Source: an uncultured Lachnospiraceae bacterium
GTDB lineage: Bacteria > Bacillota > Clostridia > Lachnospirales > Lachnospiraceae
Length of the DNA stretch: 6,437 nt
Reading direction: 5' to 3'
Assembly: GCA_947177925.1 (NCBI GenBank)
Contig: CAMWWJ010000199.1
Span: 1 to 6,437, forward strand
The notes beneath the pieces were generated by a model. The model had not been told where the DNA came from and did not search any database. It saw only the letters and a list, made by a program, of their open reading frames with translations. Positions 6,215 through 6,437 of the stretch are shown piece by piece. Made by a program: the position numbers and the translations under genes. Positions within the stretch are counted from its first letter, which is position 1; each line of letters begins with the position of its first letter.

Positions 6215-6276
6215 GACGGCAGTTCTTTGGTCTGTTCTATAAGAACGAATGGACTGAATAGAGTGAATAAAATAGG

Positions 6277-6315
6277 AAAACCCTTTCTTCGGAAAAACCG
6301 GGGAAAGGGTTTTTT
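6277..6315 (+). terminator. Rho-independent terminator of the butyrate operon
   Basis: AAAACCCTTTC (6277-6287) pairs perfectly with GAAAGGGTTTT (6303-6313). The stem continues inward through two U-G wobbles and CGG/CCG to an AAAAA loop (6293-6297), 16 pairs in total. It ends in a run of six T (6310-6315). This is a textbook intrinsic terminator for + strand transcription. On the opposite strand only a short TTTT would follow, so it is at best weakly bidirectional. Confidence 0.93.
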
Positions 6316-6377
6316 GTGCACTGAAGCAACAAGGAAGTATACAGCACTTTAGCCTATTAATCCAAATAGGTTTCTTA

Positions 6378-6409
6378 TTGAGAAATAGGGGTAGCTATGC
6401 TAATATAAT
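6378..6409 (+). promoter_or_regulatory. Candidate promoter for the next downstream gene
   Basis: TTGAGA (6378-6383) matches five of six bases of the -35 consensus. A 17-base spacer leads to TAATAT (6401-6406), preceded by TG at 6398-6399 (extended -10). A perfect TATAAT overlaps it at 6404-6409, but with a 20-base spacer. Transcription would start about 6413-6417 and leave the window. A GAGG at 6421-6424 lies only 2 bases from an ATG at 6427, too close to support that ATG as a start. The downstream gene is not visible. Confidence 0.55.
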
Positions 6410-6437
6410 TAATAGAAAAAGAGGACATGTATATATC

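Noticed and set aside
6139..6321. A 60-residue minus-strand reading frame across the etfA end and terminator
   Set aside because: It runs through the terminator hairpin and antisense to etfA, without a ribosome binding site.

Overview
The window is a complete six-gene operon for the central part of butyrate fermentation. It converts two acetyl-CoA to butyryl-CoA, in the order thl - crt - hbd - bcd - etfB - etfA, all on the + strand. Moderate-to-low GC, strong AGGAGG-type ribosome binding sites, A-rich spacers and the protein sequences point to an anaerobic Firmicute of class Clostridia, most likely a gut or rumen Lachnospiraceae-type butyrate producer. The family assignment is inference; the genus cannot be named from this sequence alone.

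Layout. Positions 1-173 are an A-rich leader. It holds a plausible extended -10 promoter (38-66) and two imperfect Rex-like palindromes (57-74 and 81-98). thl runs 174-1361. A 160-base gap follows, much longer than any other gap in the operon, and it contains a strong 9-bp hairpin (1381-1402) without a U-tract. crt (1522-2298), hbd (2322-3161), bcd (3198-4349), etfB (4365-5147, GTG start) and etfA (5174-6214) follow with gaps of only 15-36 bases, each with its own ribosome binding site. A long Rho-independent terminator (6277-6315) ends the operon. A second promoter candidate (6378-6409) then faces out of the window, towards a gene that is not included.

How the genes work together. Thl condenses two acetyl-CoA to acetoacetyl-CoA. 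Hbd reduces this to 3-hydroxybutyryl-CoA and Crt dehydrates it to crotonyl-CoA. Bcd with the EtfA/EtfB flavoprotein reduces crotonyl-CoA to butyryl-CoA. In anaerobic Clostridia this last step is known to bifurcate electrons from NADH, so that ferredoxin is reduced as well. Key catalytic residues are present in the four enzymes and the flavin-binding motifs are present in both Etf subunits, so the pathway looks functional. The terminal step (butyryl-CoA:acetate CoA-transferase, or Ptb/Buk) and the ferredoxin-oxidising Rnf complex are not in this window.

This is a well-known system, not an undescribed one. What deserves a second look is regulatory: the candidate Rex sites, the leader structures, and the long structured thl-crt spacer. 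I saw no tRNA, rRNA, CRISPR array, insertion sequence or broken gene.
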